Assembly: GCF_001808705.1 (NCBI RefSeq) | Contig: NZ_KV794288.1 | Coordinates: 25,066 to 81,972 of the forward strand | DNA length: 56,907 bases | Source: Streptococcus sp. HMSC074B11 | Lineage (GTDB): Bacteria > Bacillota > Bacilli > Lactobacillales > Streptococcaceae | Reading direction: 5' to 3' | Shown here: in pieces, positions 1-8,900 of the stretch | Position numbering within the stretch: position 1 is the first letter of the stretch | Layout: each line of letters starts with the position of its first letter | Position numbers and translations under genes: made by a program | Notes under the pieces: model-generated | Seen by the model: only the letters and a program-made list of their open reading frames with translations | Databases searched by the model: none | Told to the model about the DNA's origin: nothing

Positions 1-10
1 CTCGCGGGGC

Positions 11-53
11 TGGGACTACGAAATCGAGACATTGTCTATCGATTTCTGTCCCA
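11..53. repeat. Imperfect inverted repeat (hairpin) at window start
   Basis: Bases 11-30 and 34-53 are imperfect reverse complements, with outer arms TGGGAC and GTCCCA and a 3-base loop. It may be the terminator of a gene lying left of the window or a small intergenic repeat. No family is assigned. Confidence 0.5.
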
Positions 54-74
54 CCGCCATTTTTACGAATACTC

Positions 75-94
75 TTATCACAATCTTGTGATAA
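75..94. promoter_or_regulatory. Perfect 9-bp dyad, operator-like, upstream of the SemiSWEET gene
   Basis: TTATCACAA and TTGTGATAA are exact reverse complements separated by two bases. The dyad lies about 30 bases upstream of the putative -35 of the gene at 181. It has no T-run, so an operator is likelier than a terminator. The half-sites face the opposite way to a Rex operator. The regulator is unknown. Confidence 0.35.
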
Positions 95-125
95 TTTACA
101 AGTTTTTAACAAATAGCTTTTAAAC

Positions 126-153
126 TTCACTATTTTTAAAAAAAGTGTATAAT
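126..153 (+). promoter_or_regulatory. Sigma-A promoter of the SemiSWEET gene
   Basis: The -35 is TTCACT (126-131), the spacer is 16 bases and the -10 is TATAAT (148-153). It is followed by a strong ribosome site AAAGGAG (168-174), 6 bases before the ATG at 181. Confidence 0.6.
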
Positions 154-180
154 GGAAACTGTTTTTGAAAGGAGAAGAAA

Positions 181-441
181 ATGACTGAAAAACAAATGAA
201 AACTTTAGGTTGGATTGCAACCTTTATGTCTGTAATGATGTATGTCTCTTATATTCCTCAAATTATGAATAACCTTGCGGGTCAAAAAGGAAACTTTATC
301 CAACCAGCAGTAGCTGCACTTAACTGCAGTCTTTGGGTATACTACGGTCTCTTTAAAAAAGAACGAGATATCCCTTTGGCAGCAGCCAATGCTCCAGGTA
401 TCGTTTTTGGGATTATTACCGCATTGACAGCTTTAATTTAA
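181..441 (+). CDS. SemiSWEET-type PQ-loop small membrane transporter
   Basis: An 86-residue hydrophobic protein with about three membrane segments (roughly residues 8-28, 40-57 and 65-84). The first contains a PQ-loop signature in SYIPQIMNN. One three-helix bundle is the size of bacterial SemiSWEETs, which dimerise to move sugars across the membrane. The family call rests on length, topology and the PQ motif; the substrate cannot be read from sequence. The gene is monocistronic, with its own promoter and a terminator directly downstream. Confidence 0.75.
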   Translation: MTEKQMKTLGWIATFMSVMMYVSYIPQIMNNLAGQKGNFIQPAVAALNCSLWVYYGLFKKERDIPLAAANAPGIVFGIITALTALI

Positions 442-453
442 ATATATAGAGTG

Positions 454-493
454 AACTCTTCTTCATATTTAATCATGAAGGAGAGTTTTTCTT
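454..493 (+). terminator. Rho-independent terminator after the SemiSWEET gene
   Basis: A 13-base stem (454-466 pairing with 475-487, one G-T position) has an 8-base loop and runs into TTTTTCTTT. Confidence 0.8.
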
Positions 494-516
494 TATCCGA
501 AATTCCTAAAAAAACA

Positions 517-525
517 TGATATAAT
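517..525 (+). promoter_or_regulatory. Extended -10 promoter of the two-component system
   Basis: TGATATAAT is an extended -10 element (TG-n-TATAAT) with no clear -35. It lies 22 bases before the chosen response-regulator start. Confidence 0.55.
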
Positions 526-547
526 ACTATTAGAAAGGTTGGTGTTT

Positions 548-1249
548 ATGGCTAGAATACTTATCGTTGAAGATAATAATGAGATTCAAGAAATTTTGAG
601 AACTCTTCTTTCTGAGAAACATGAGGTGATTCAGGCTTTTTCTGGTACCGAAGGAATGATTCGATTTGAACAAGGCGGCATTGATCTAATCTTGTTAGAC
701 ATTATGCTTCCGGGTAAAAATGGTGATCAGGTTTTAAAAGCCATTAGACAAGATAGTTCAGTTCCTGTTATCATGCTAACTGCCCTAAGCGATAAAAAGC
801 TTATCAGTCAATATCTCTTAGATGGTGCTAATGATTATATTGTAAAGCCTTTTGATTTGGATGAAGTTTTTGCTAGGGTTATGGTACAATTGCGTCAAAA
901 TAGTGACAAGCAACCAGTTGAAATCGAACATCCAGACAAGTTGATTCACCAGTTAAAAAATATTCAATTTGATCCAGATAGTTTTGAAATCAAAAATAGC
1001 CAGGAAATTATTCGCCTAGCTAAGAAAGAATGCTTGATTCTCCAAACCTTGTTGAGACATCCTAAGAAGATTTTTACGAAAGAAGAACTCTTTGAATTGG
1101 TCTGGGAGGATACTTATTTACCAGGTGACAATACTCTCAACACTCATTTAAGTAATCTCCGTAAAAAATTAAGCCAACTGGATCCAGAGCAAGAGTATAT
1201 TGAAACTATCTGGGGAGTTGGTGTTCGCTTAAAAGGAGATGAGCAATGA
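548..1249 (+). CDS. OmpR-family response regulator of a two-component system
   Basis: A 233-residue cytoplasmic regulator. The N-terminal receiver has the acidic pocket in VEDN, a probable phospho-acceptor Asp51 in LLDIMLPG, and the conserved Lys in DYIVKPFD. The C-terminal half is a winged-helix DNA-binding domain (KKECLILQTLL, then LSNLRKKL and IETIWGVGVR). I chose ATG 548 rather than the upstream TTG 539 because AAAGG (535-538) spaces correctly for it. It overlaps the kinase gene by 4 bases (ATGA), so the two are translationally coupled. The ABC pair converging from 3844 is its likely target, since an 11-bp direct repeat typical of OmpR-type sites lies at that promoter (4030-4049). The signal sensed is unknown. 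Confidence 0.92.
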   Translation: MARILIVEDNNEIQEILRTLLSEKHEVIQAFSGTEGMIRFEQGGIDLILLDIMLPGKNGDQVLKAIRQDSSVPVIMLTALSDKKLISQYLLDGANDYIVKPFDLDEVFARVMVQLRQNSDKQPVEIEHPDKLIHQLKNIQFDPDSFEIKNSQEIIRLAKKECLILQTLLRHPKKIFTKEELFELVWEDTYLPGDNTLNTHLSNLRKKLSQLDPEQEYIETIWGVGVRLKGDEQ

Positions 1250-2124
1250 TCTACATTTTACTATCTTTGCTACTGCTGGTTATTATCCTATTGACGATAG
1301 GGTTGATTCGCTATCATTTAGCACTCGTGAACTTGAGCCAACAAATCGAAGACAAGATTTATACTGGAAGTATGAAGAGAATCGGAGTATCTACTTTCTC
1401 CAAGGATTTTTTACATCTCTACCAGCAAATTAATCAACTCTTTCAAGAAGTTGAACAGTCGAGATTGATTATGAAGCGTGAAAAGCAGACTTTGGACATG
1501 GCTATCAGCAATATTGCACACGATATTCGAACACCTTTAACGATTGCGTCAGGTTATACTCAGCAATTGCTTAAAACAGAAAACCCTGAGTATGAGAGTT
1601 TAAAAAAAATTTCCCATCATCTCAATCAAGTTTCAAAACGTCTAGAGGCTCTTTTGGACTATCGTCGTTTAATGGAAGGAGCAGTTAAAGCTGACTTATC
1701 TGAGTTAGAAGTTTCAACATTTATAACACAAAAATTACTGACCTATTATGATTCTTTTCAGACGGCAAAGATTAACCTTGATTTTCAAGTGGAACCTGGT
1801 CTCTATTTATTAACAGATCCAGATTTATTAGATCGTATGTTACAAAATATTATTGGCAATGTTCTAAAACATGGTAAGGATGAAGCGAGATTTTCTTTGA
1901 AGGAAGTGGACAATCACATTTGTTTGGAAATTGCTAATCTGGTCAAACAACCCATTCGTAAAATTGAAAATCTCAGTCAACGATTTTACTCTGAAAACCT
2001 CTCAGATACTGAAGAATCCTCAGGTTTAGGTCTTTATATTACAGAAGAATTATCCCATCTACTTAGTGCAGAACTACAACTAAGTACAGATGGTTCTTGG
2101 TTTACAGTTAGAGTTCTCTTTTAA
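1246..2124 (+). CDS. Small sensor histidine kinase, partner of the upstream regulator
   Basis: A 292-residue kinase with one obvious N-terminal membrane helix (residues 2-21) and almost no extracytoplasmic loop. Such kinases commonly sense through a membrane partner, often an ABC transporter. The H-box is NIAHDIRTPLT with phospho-acceptor His92, the N-box is NIIGNVLKHG and the ATP lid is SSGLGLYITEEL. It starts inside the regulator stop (ATGA). Kinases of this compact form often control lantibiotic or bacitracin-type self-protection transporters. That fits the BcrA-like transporter next door, but the inducer is inferred, not seen. Confidence 0.9.
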   Translation: MIYILLSLLLLVIILLTIGLIRYHLALVNLSQQIEDKIYTGSMKRIGVSTFSKDFLHLYQQINQLFQEVEQSRLIMKREKQTLDMAISNIAHDIRTPLTIASGYTQQLLKTENPEYESLKKISHHLNQVSKRLEALLDYRRLMEGAVKADLSELEVSTFITQKLLTYYDSFQTAKINLDFQVEPGLYLLTDPDLLDRMLQNIIGNVLKHGKDEARFSLKEVDNHICLEIANLVKQPIRKIENLSQRFYSENLSDTEESSGLGLYITEELSHLLSAELQLSTDGSWFTVRVLF

Positions 2125-2131
2125 AGCAAAG

Positions 2132-2165
2132 AACCTCCTCTTTTTGAATAGAGGAGGTTGTTTTT
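2132..2165. terminator. Bidirectional terminator between the kinase and ABC permease genes
   Basis: AACCTCCTC and GAGGAGGTT form a perfect 9-bp stem with a 10-base loop, followed on + by a T-run. It lies between two converging stop codons, so it can serve both strands. Confidence 0.8.
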
Positions 2166-2925
2166 ATAGGCTTTTCTTCTTGAAAATAGCAAGTCCACTA
2201 ATGGTAAAGAGTAGAATAATGGTTACAGTAACGATAACGGTGTATAGAATGGCCTGGCTATAGTCAGTCATGGCATAGGTAAAGTTCAAGGATAAATAGC
2301 GCAAAATCTCGATATCTGGGTAGATAAGCATCGGCAATGAAAGCAAGGTAGAACTGATTAAATAGCCAATGAAAACAGCCAAATAAGAATGAGTCACATA
2401 GAGAATGAAGGAAACAATAGATAGCCAAGCTAGAATGCAGAGAAATTGAAGAGAAATTGTTAGAAGGAGATTGCCAATAAATCCTTCTGGCATCGTACCA
2501 AGACCGTTTAGGATAGTCGCTGGTACGAAAGCAATAACTAGGCTAACAAGAATTTGCATTAGAGCGATACTTGCTAATACAACAAACTTAGCTAGGAAGA
2601 ATTCTGTGCGAGAAACACCCACTGTCAAACTGTTTTTATAGAGTTTTCCGATAAGATCAACTCCTAGAACTAGGCAAGCAAGGATAATACAGAGGAAAAC
2701 TAGGTTTGAGCTATTGCTAGAGGTGTTAATAAGGGCTTGTATACCATCCCATCCCTTGCTTGGCAGTTCGGTTTCTGCGTTTGTACTTGTACTGACGGAT
2801 ATGATCTGTCCTGTAGCTCCGAAAGTAGCCCCCATTAACATGAGTGCAAAGAGAACGAGCTCTGTAATCCAAAATCCTTTGGAACGGAAAAGACGGTAAA
2901 AGTCTGCTTGAATTGTATGTATCAT
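2164..2925 (-). CDS. ABC transporter permease (ABC-2 type)
   Basis: A 253-residue integral membrane protein with about six helices. Residues 1-12 form a short cytoplasmic lead (MIHTIQADFYRLFRSKGFW), typical of BcrB / ABC-2 lantibiotic-protection permeases. An extracytoplasmic loop of about 30 Ser/Thr-rich residues (about 43-75) follows the first helix. It is encoded 10 bases after the ATPase gene and is surely co-transcribed with it. Its role is probably expulsion or shielding from a membrane-active peptide, inferred from the ATPase type and the convergent two-component system. No substrate-specific residues are recognisable. Confidence 0.8.
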   Translation of the reverse strand: MIHTIQADFYRLFRSKGFWITELVLFALMLMGATFGATGQIISVSTSTNAETELPSKGWDGIQALINTSSNSSNLVFLCIILACLVLGVDLIGKLYKNSLTVGVSRTEFFLAKFVVLASIALMQILVSLVIAFVPATILNGLGTMPEGFIGNLLLTISLQFLCILAWLSIVSFILYVTHSYLAVFIGYLISSTLLSLPMLIYPDIEILRYLSLNFTYAMTDYSQAILYTVIVTVTIILLFTISGLAIFKKKSL

Positions 2926-2935
2926 GGTTTATCTC

Positions 2936-3844
2936 CTATTTTACTAATTGTGTGAAGTATTCTTCAAGATTTTGACGAGCATAGTAAATCTCATCCACGT
3001 CAACATCTGCTAGCGTAAGTTCTTTAAGAATGCGTTTGATATCTTGTTCATGACTAAAAATATGAATCTCATTTTCTGAATTAACAACTTTAAATTCAAG
3101 ATGCACTTTGTCTTTTAAGATTTGACTAGCTTTTTCTTTGTCACTTGTTTTTAGAACGATATAGTCTTCATTAAGTGTCTCAAATTCGGTCTTACTGATT
3201 TCTCGAATGATTTTCCCTTGGTCAAGAATTCCAAAGCGATTGGCAACCAGATAGAGTTCTGACAAGATATGACTAGAGATGAGAATTGTTATTCCTAGTT
3301 CTTGATTCAGACGTTGAATCATTTGACGAAACTCTTTGATACCGATTGGGTCAAGTCCATTGATAGGTTCATCAAGGATGAGAAAGTCTGGTTTTGATAG
3401 GAGGGCAATAGCAATGCCTAGGCGTTGTTTCATTCCAAGAGAGAAATCTCGAAAAACTTTTCTACCTGTATCTGTTAACCCCACATACTTTAATGTATCC
3501 TGAATGACTTGATCAGCATTTGGGATATGTCGAATAGTACAATAGTATCTTAGATTTTGATAGGCTGTTAAATGATTGTGAGCTACTGGGGATTCAATGA
3601 CTGAACCTACTCGAGATAGGGCTTTTGTGCACTCCTTATACCCTTGACTAGAAAAGAGGGAAATAGTTCCTTGGTCAGCAGATAATAATTGTGTAACGAT
3701 TTTAATCAGAGTTGTTTTACCAGCACCATTTTTTCCGATAAGTCCATAGATATCTCCTTCTTTTACCGAGAGACTAAGATCTTGTAGAATAGGTTGTTTG
3801 CCAAATTGTTTGGACAAGCCATGGATTTCGAGGACTGTTTTCAT
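2936..3844 (-). CDS. ABC transporter ATPase, BcrA-like
   Basis: A 302-residue ATPase with Walker A GKNGAGKTTLIK near residue 40, signature FSLGMKQRLGIAIAL, Walker B FLILDEPINGLDP and the switch His in ISSHILSEL. The roughly 80-residue C-terminal extension after the nucleotide-binding domain is typical of BcrA / lantibiotic-immunity ATPases. The ribosome site AAAGGAG stands 7 bases before the ATG. A BOX element fills the leader just upstream (3866-3970), and the probable regulated promoter lies beyond that. It forms a transporter with the permease at 2164. Confidence 0.9.
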   Translation of the reverse strand: MKTVLEIHGLSKQFGKQPILQDLSLSVKEGDIYGLIGKNGAGKTTLIKIVTQLLSADQGTISLFSSQGYKECTKALSRVGSVIESPVAHNHLTAYQNLRYYCTIRHIPNADQVIQDTLKYVGLTDTGRKVFRDFSLGMKQRLGIAIALLSKPDFLILDEPINGLDPIGIKEFRQMIQRLNQELGITILISSHILSELYLVANRFGILDQGKIIREISKTEFETLNEDYIVLKTSDKEKASQILKDKVHLEFKVVNSENEIHIFSHEQDIKRILKELTLADVDVDEIYYARQNLEEYFTQLVK

Positions 3845-3865
3845 AGTTTTCTCCTTTAACCTTTA

Positions 3866-3970
3866 ATACTCAATGAAAAACAAAGAGCAAACTAGGAAGC
3901 TAGCCGCAGGCTGTACTTGAGTACGGCAAGGCGAAGCTGACGTGGTTTGAATTTGATTTTCGAAGAGTAT
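3866..3970 (-). repeat. BOX element (boxA-boxC, no boxB)
   Basis: About 105 bp framed by ATACTCTTCGAAAATC and TTTTCATTGAGTAT when read on the minus strand. It contains the conserved CCACGTCAGCTTCGCC and GCTAGCTTCCTAGTTTGC blocks of pneumococcal BOX repeats. The length fits boxA+boxC without boxB. It ends 21 bases before the ATPase start codon, so it sits in that gene's leader. A second copy in the opposite orientation is at 51591-51694. Confidence 0.9.
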
Positions 3971-3994
3971 AAGATGTTTTATTTTTATAACTCT

Positions 3995-4049
3995 AGTATA
4001 AAGCATAGATATCAAAGAATCGTCAAGCATTTCTAAAGAGTTTCTAAAG
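3995..4049 (-). promoter_or_regulatory. Putative regulated promoter with 11-bp direct repeat ahead of the ABC operon
   Basis: On the minus strand CTTTAGAAA occurs twice (4041-4049 and 4030-4038) with 11-base period. It is followed by TTGACG (4021-4026) and TATACT (3995-4000) with an over-long 20-base spacer. Direct repeats of one helical turn next to a poor -35/-10 pair are typical of activation by OmpR-family regulators. The convergent regulator at 548 is the obvious candidate. The repeat is visible; the regulator assignment is inference. Confidence 0.5.
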
Positions 4050-4060
4050 TTTTTAAATTT

Positions 4061-4109
4061 TTAAAAAAATAAAAGCCCAGTTGGCTAGAAATACTAGTTG
4101 ACTGGGCTT
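4061..4109 (-). terminator. Terminator of the HAD phosphatase gene
   Basis: On minus, AAGCCCAGT (4101-4109) pairs with ACTGGGCTT (4073-4081) and is followed by an almost pure T-run (4061-4072). Confidence 0.8.
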
Positions 4110-4114
4110 ATTTT

Positions 4115-4924
4115 CTACAAAATATATTTCTCAATAGCGCGTGCAACACCATCTTCTTCATTGCTAGCAGTTACGGCATCAGCGAGAGATTTGACGTGGT
4201 CACTGGCATTTCCCATGGCGATCCCCAGCCCAGCAAACTCTAACATCTCAATGTCGTTATTGGCATCACCCATAGCCATGATTTCAGAAGGTTGGATATC
4301 CAAAATCTCAGCTAAACGAGAAAGAGCAGAGGCTTTAGTTGTACCGAGTGGCATTGCTTCATAGATAACAGGTTGAGAACGAACACCGCTAAATCTTTGA
4401 CAAAGCTCTTCAGAAAAACGTTGTTCAAAGTCATCTGTCTGTTCTTTTGTCCCTAAAAACATTCCCTGGAACATACGATATTTACCACTGGTAGCCTCCT
4501 CCAGTGAGATTTCAGTCAGGTCAGCAAAGACAAGTGTGGAATCATATTGAACGATAGGATTTGGTTTGCCTCCGAGTACGAAGTAGTGTTCCTCATCAAA
4601 GAGAGTCAACTGAACCTCACTCTTTTCAGCAAGGTCATTGAGGTATTCGATGTCAGATTTGCTAAGTTCTCGCCAATCGACAAGGCTCCAGTCACTGGTT
4701 TGGTGGGTGGAACAACCATTATTGACAATAACGTATTCATTTTGCAAATCAAGACCGAGTTTCTTGTAGTAGGGGAGGACTCCGAAGAGAGGACGACCAG
4801 TACAGAGAACCAGTTTGACACCTTTTTCGATAGCTTTATGAATAGCATCAATATGAGCCTGAGGAATTTCCTTGGCTTCGTTGAGTAGAGTACCGTCCAT
4901 ATCTAGAGCAAGTAGTTTAATCAT
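4115..4924 (-). CDS. Cof-type HAD sugar-phosphatase
   Basis: A 269-residue cytosolic phosphatase of the HAD superfamily, subclass IIB. Motif I is LDMDGTLL at residues 7-14, with the nucleophile and acid/base Asp pair. Motif II is in CTGRP, and the C-terminal motif IV is MGDANNDIEML with GLGIAMGNA following, as in YidA/Cof proteins. Family members dephosphorylate sugar phosphates, often redundantly, and the exact substrate cannot be read. It has its own extended -10 promoter (4954-4962), ribosome site AAAAGGAAA and a terminator downstream. Confidence 0.88.
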   Translation of the reverse strand: MIKLLALDMDGTLLNEAKEIPQAHIDAIHKAIEKGVKLVLCTGRPLFGVLPYYKKLGLDLQNEYVIVNNGCSTHQTSDWSLVDWRELSKSDIEYLNDLAEKSEVQLTLFDEEHYFVLGGKPNPIVQYDSTLVFADLTEISLEEATSGKYRMFQGMFLGTKEQTDDFEQRFSEELCQRFSGVRSQPVIYEAMPLGTTKASALSRLAEILDIQPSEIMAMGDANNDIEMLEFAGLGIAMGNASDHVKSLADAVTASNEEDGVARAIEKYIL

Positions 4925-4953
4925 AGTATTTCCTTTTCACGTGTTTTGCCTAT

Positions 4954-4962
4954 ATTATAGCA
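4954..4962 (-). promoter_or_regulatory. Extended -10 promoter of the HAD phosphatase gene
   Basis: TGCTATAAT on the minus strand, 30 bases upstream of the start codon. No convincing -35. Confidence 0.55.
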
Positions 4963-5040
4963 TATTTTGAGGCAAATAAGTCTAAAGCTAAGTGAAATGC
5001 CATTTCTATTTAGGTTTTTAGTGGATAGATAACAAAAATA

Positions 5041-5049
5041 TGATATACT
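5041..5049 (+). promoter_or_regulatory. Extended -10 promoter of the CPBP protease gene
   Basis: TGATATACT lies 58 bases before the ATG at 5108. No strong -35 is visible. Confidence 0.45.
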
Positions 5050-5107
5050 AAATTAGTAATATATTTAATATTATGCTGATAATGGATAAAAAATCAGAGG
5101 ACTTGGC

Positions 5108-5779
5108 ATGAAAAAAAGAACAGTACAGATTTTACTAGCCTTGTTAGTAATTATTTATAGAAAGACATGGTTTTGGTGGATTTTTAATCATTTTGCAGGT
5201 AGGCTTGTACCTGCTAGTAGAGAATTTTTTCAAATTCTTGCTTTTTTAGAGCTCATCGTTACTTTTATAGCTATTCTTTATTTACTAGTATTCGAAGGTA
5301 GAAGAATTTTTGAGTTGAAGTGGAAATGGAGATATCCAGTTTATTTGCTTCTTGCTTATGGAGTCAGTTATCTTTCAGATATTGTGTTTTCCTTTTTAAC
5401 CCCTGCAACGTCCAATCAAATGGCTTTAAATGAATTGACTGAGATGACAGGGCGACAAGAGTTACCTTATCTTTTACTTATTGTTTGTCTGCTAGGACCA
5501 ATTACAGAAGAATTGGTATATCGAGGAGTTCTGATGAATACATTTCTGAAAGATTCACAATGGTATGGAGATGTTTTGCTATCAGCCTGTGTCTTTGGCT
5601 ATGTGCATGTCAGTTCAGGTTTAACACCACTCGCCTTTTTCACCTATGCAAGTGGAGGAGCAATTTGTGCATTCCTCTACCGAAAAACTCATTCTCTCTA
5701 TTATCCCATTTTGCTTCATATCATGATCAACATTACTGCATTTTGGGAATTATGGGTACTCTTGTTTTCTGGTAGTTAA
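5108..5779 (+). CDS. CPBP-family intramembrane metalloprotease
   Basis: A 223-residue membrane protein with about six hydrophobic segments. It carries the CPBP (Abi, CAAX-protease-like) motif PITEELVYRG with Glu134, Glu135 and Arg139. A His-containing helix (VFGYVHVSSG) and a third His motif (YPILLHIMIN) complete the predicted metal site. Streptococcal members are often linked to bacteriocin self-immunity or peptide processing, but no bacteriocin gene is adjacent here. The ATG follows AGAGG at 8 bases. A second, unrelated CPBP protein is encoded at 23334. Confidence 0.85.
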   Translation: MKKRTVQILLALLVIIYRKTWFWWIFNHFAGRLVPASREFFQILAFLELIVTFIAILYLLVFEGRRIFELKWKWRYPVYLLLAYGVSYLSDIVFSFLTPATSNQMALNELTEMTGRQELPYLLLIVCLLGPITEELVYRGVLMNTFLKDSQWYGDVLLSACVFGYVHVSSGLTPLAFFTYASGGAICAFLYRKTHSLYYPILLHIMINITAFWELWVLLFSGS

Positions 5780-5786
5780 TAACTAT

Positions 5787-5815
5787 AAAAAGTCGGATTT
5801 TATTCCGACTTTTTT
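5787..5815 (+). terminator. Terminator after the CPBP protease gene
   Basis: AAAAAGTCGGA pairs with TCCGACTTTTT across a 6-base loop, and the T-run continues. Confidence 0.85.
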
Positions 5816-5870
5816 GATATGGGACAGGTTAAAATTAGGACTTTATATCAATCTGTTTTGACTTAAAAAA

Positions 5871-5879
5871 TGATATAAT
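5871..5879 (+). promoter_or_regulatory. Extended -10 promoter of rexBA
   Basis: TGATATAAT at 5871-5879. Transcription would begin near 5886, which makes the ATG at 5888 nearly leaderless and favours the start at 5912. Confidence 0.5.
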
Positions 5880-5911
5880 AAAAGGTAATGACAAAAACAA
5901 ACGAGGCAGAG

Positions 5912-8900
5912 ATGAAACTACTTTATACCGATATTCGGACTTCTTTGACAGAAATCCTAACCAAGGAGGCTCAAGGACTGGTTGCCCAAGGCAAACGAGT
6001 CTTTTATATCGCCCCTAACTCTCTTTCTTTTGAAAAGGAACGTGCCGTGCTGGAATGTTTAAGCCAGCAGGCTTCTTTCGCTATCACAGTCACGCGCTTC
6101 GCTCAAATGGCTCGCTATCTAGTTTTAAATGATATTCCTGAGAGGTCAAGTCTCGATGATATCGGTCTTGGTATGGCTTTCTATAAATGTCTGTCCGAGA
6201 TTGACCCTAAGGATTTACGTGTTTACGGAGCTATTAAGCAAGATCCGCAATTCATCCAGCAACTGATTGAGATTTATCATGAAATTTCAACTGCAAAGAT
6301 GAGTTTTTTGGATTTAGAAAGTCTATCTGACGCTGATAAACGTTCTGATTTACTCTTGATTTTTGAAAAGGTAACAGCTTATCTGAATCAAGGTCAAGTT
6401 TCGCAAGGGAGTCAATTATCCTATCTGATCAATGCTATAGAAGAAAACAAAGTAAGTAGTGATTTTAGCCAGATTGCCTTAGTTATTGATGGTTTTACTC
6501 GTTTCTCTTCAGAAGAAGAACACCTAGTGGATCTACTTTATCGTAAGGGTGTTGAGATTGTTATTGGTGTATATGCGTCTAAGAAATCTTATACTAGCCC
6601 ATTTAGTGAAGGGAACCTCTACCAAGCCAGTGTTGAGTTTCTACGCCATTTAGCTTTTAAATATCAGACCAAGGCAGAAAATGCATGTCAAGAACACGGA
6701 AATCTTGATGCCTTTGCTAAAGCCTCAAAACTTCTCGAAAGTGCCTATGATTATTCCGAAATTAGTTTAGATGTGAATGACGAAGATAGAAAGGACTTTC
6801 AAATCTGGTCTTGTCTAACACAAAAAGAAGAGTTGGAGTTAGTTGCTCGTAGTATTCGCCAGAAATTGCATCAAGATTCAGAACTTAGTTATAAGAATTT
6901 TCGAATCCTGCTAGGAGATGTAGAGTCTTATAAACTGTCTTTGCAGACAATATTTAATCAATACCAGATTCCATTTTATCTGGGCAAGAGTGAGTCCATG
7001 GCTCATCATCCTTTGACTCAATTTGTAGAATCCATTGGACGTTTGAAACGATACAATTTCCGTCAAGAAGATTTGATTAATCTCTTACGAACTAACTTGT
7101 ATACGGACCTTAGTCAAGAGGAAATTGATAGCCTTGAACAATATCTCCGCTATCTGGGGATTGATGGTCTTTCTAATTTTAAACAAGAGTTTACAAAGTC
7201 ACATCACGGAAAGTTTGATCTAGAAAAATTAAATGAACTTCGACTTCGTATCATTACACCTTTAGAAAATTTACTAGGAAGTCGTAAGCAAAAGACTGAA
7301 AATATCCTTACAAAATGGAACAACTTTTTGAAGGATGCATCTGTGACCAAGCAATTACAATCCTTATCCGAAACGATGGATGCGACAGAGCAAGAAAGAC
7401 AAGAGGAGGTCTGGAAGGCATTTTGCCACGTAATGGAGCAATTTGCGACTGTATTTGAAGGTTCTCAGGTCGCTTTAGATGATTTCTTGGCTCTTCTTCA
7501 TTCAGGGATGTCCTTATCAAATTATCGTACAATCCCAGCAACGGTAGATACGGTTCTAGTGCAAAGTTATGATTTGATTTCGCCTTTGACTTCTGATTAC
7601 ATCTATGCACTTGGCTTAACCCAGGACCATCTACCTAAAATCACCCAAAATACTAGTCTTTTAAGTGATGAAGAAAGAGAAGTTTTAAACCAAGGTACTG
7701 AAGAAGGCTCTCAATTATTGATTGCTAGTCATGAAAATCTTAAGAAGAATCGCTATACCATGCTTTCTTTGGTCAATTCTGCTAGGAAGGAATTGGTCTT
7801 ATCGGCACCAAGTTTACTCAATGAAAACGAGAGTAAAGAGTCGGTATATCTGAAAGAATTACAAGACTTTGGTTTTACCAAGATTGAAAAGAGAATTGAC
7901 CGAAAAAACCTAACAAAGGATGATATCGGTTCTTATCACAGTCTTTTGTCTAGTCTGGTTGCCTATCATCAGCAAGGTGAGATGGAAACAAGTGAGCAAG
8001 ACTTAACCTTTGTCAAAGTTTTAGCCCGTGTTATGGGTAAAAAGTTGGAGGGTAAAGGTCTGGATAATCCAGTTCTGCCTACAAGTCCACGAAGTAAGAC
8101 TTTAGCAGCAGATACTTTAGATGCCTTGTATCCTCAAGGTCAGGATTTCTATCTATCAACTTCTGGATTAACAGAGTTTTATCGTAATGAATACAGCTAT
8201 TACCTTCGATATGTCTTAGGCTTACAGGAAGAATTGCGTCTACGACCTGATGCACGAAGTCATGGAAATTTCTTGCATCGTATTTTTGAACGAGCTATGA
8301 AACTTCCTGTTGATACACCTTTTGATCGTCGTTTAGAACAAGCAATCTCTGAAACCAGTCAAGAGCGAGAATTTCAAGCCATTTATCAAGAAAGTTTGGA
8401 AGCCCAATTAATCAAGGAAGTTCTTTTGGATGTTGCTCGTGCAACTGGACACATTCTGCGTCACAATTCTGAAATTGAAACCATTCAGGAAGAGGCAGTA
8501 TTTGGTGGTAAGGAACAAGCTTTTGTTCAGTTAGATAACGGTCGTAATATTTATGTCCGTGGGAAGGTCGATCGTATTGACCGTCTAAAATCAGATGGAG
8601 CTATCGGTGTTGTAGATTATAAGTCTTCTTTGACTCAGTTTAAGTTTCCTCTCTTCTATAACGGCCTTAATTCACAATTACCAACCTATCTAGCTGCTCT
8701 TAAGAAAGAAGGAAATACCGATTTCTTTGGTGCTATGTATTTAGAGATGGCTGAGCCAGTTCAGTCCTTACAAACTGTTAAAACTCTTTCAAAGGCTTTA
8801 GCAGAAACGACTAAGAGTATGAAATATCAAGGGTTATTTCTCGAAAAAGAGATAAAAAACCTAGGAGAGTTTTACAATAAAAATAAGACTTATCAGTTGT

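Noticed and set aside
75..94. Rex operator upstream of the SemiSWEET gene.
   Set aside because: The half-sites face outward (TCACAA then TTGTGA), the reverse of the Rex arrangement.
1239..1433. Short plus-strand frame overlapping the start of the kinase gene.
   Set aside because: It is an out-of-frame shadow; the kinase frame has clear motifs and the ATGA overlap.
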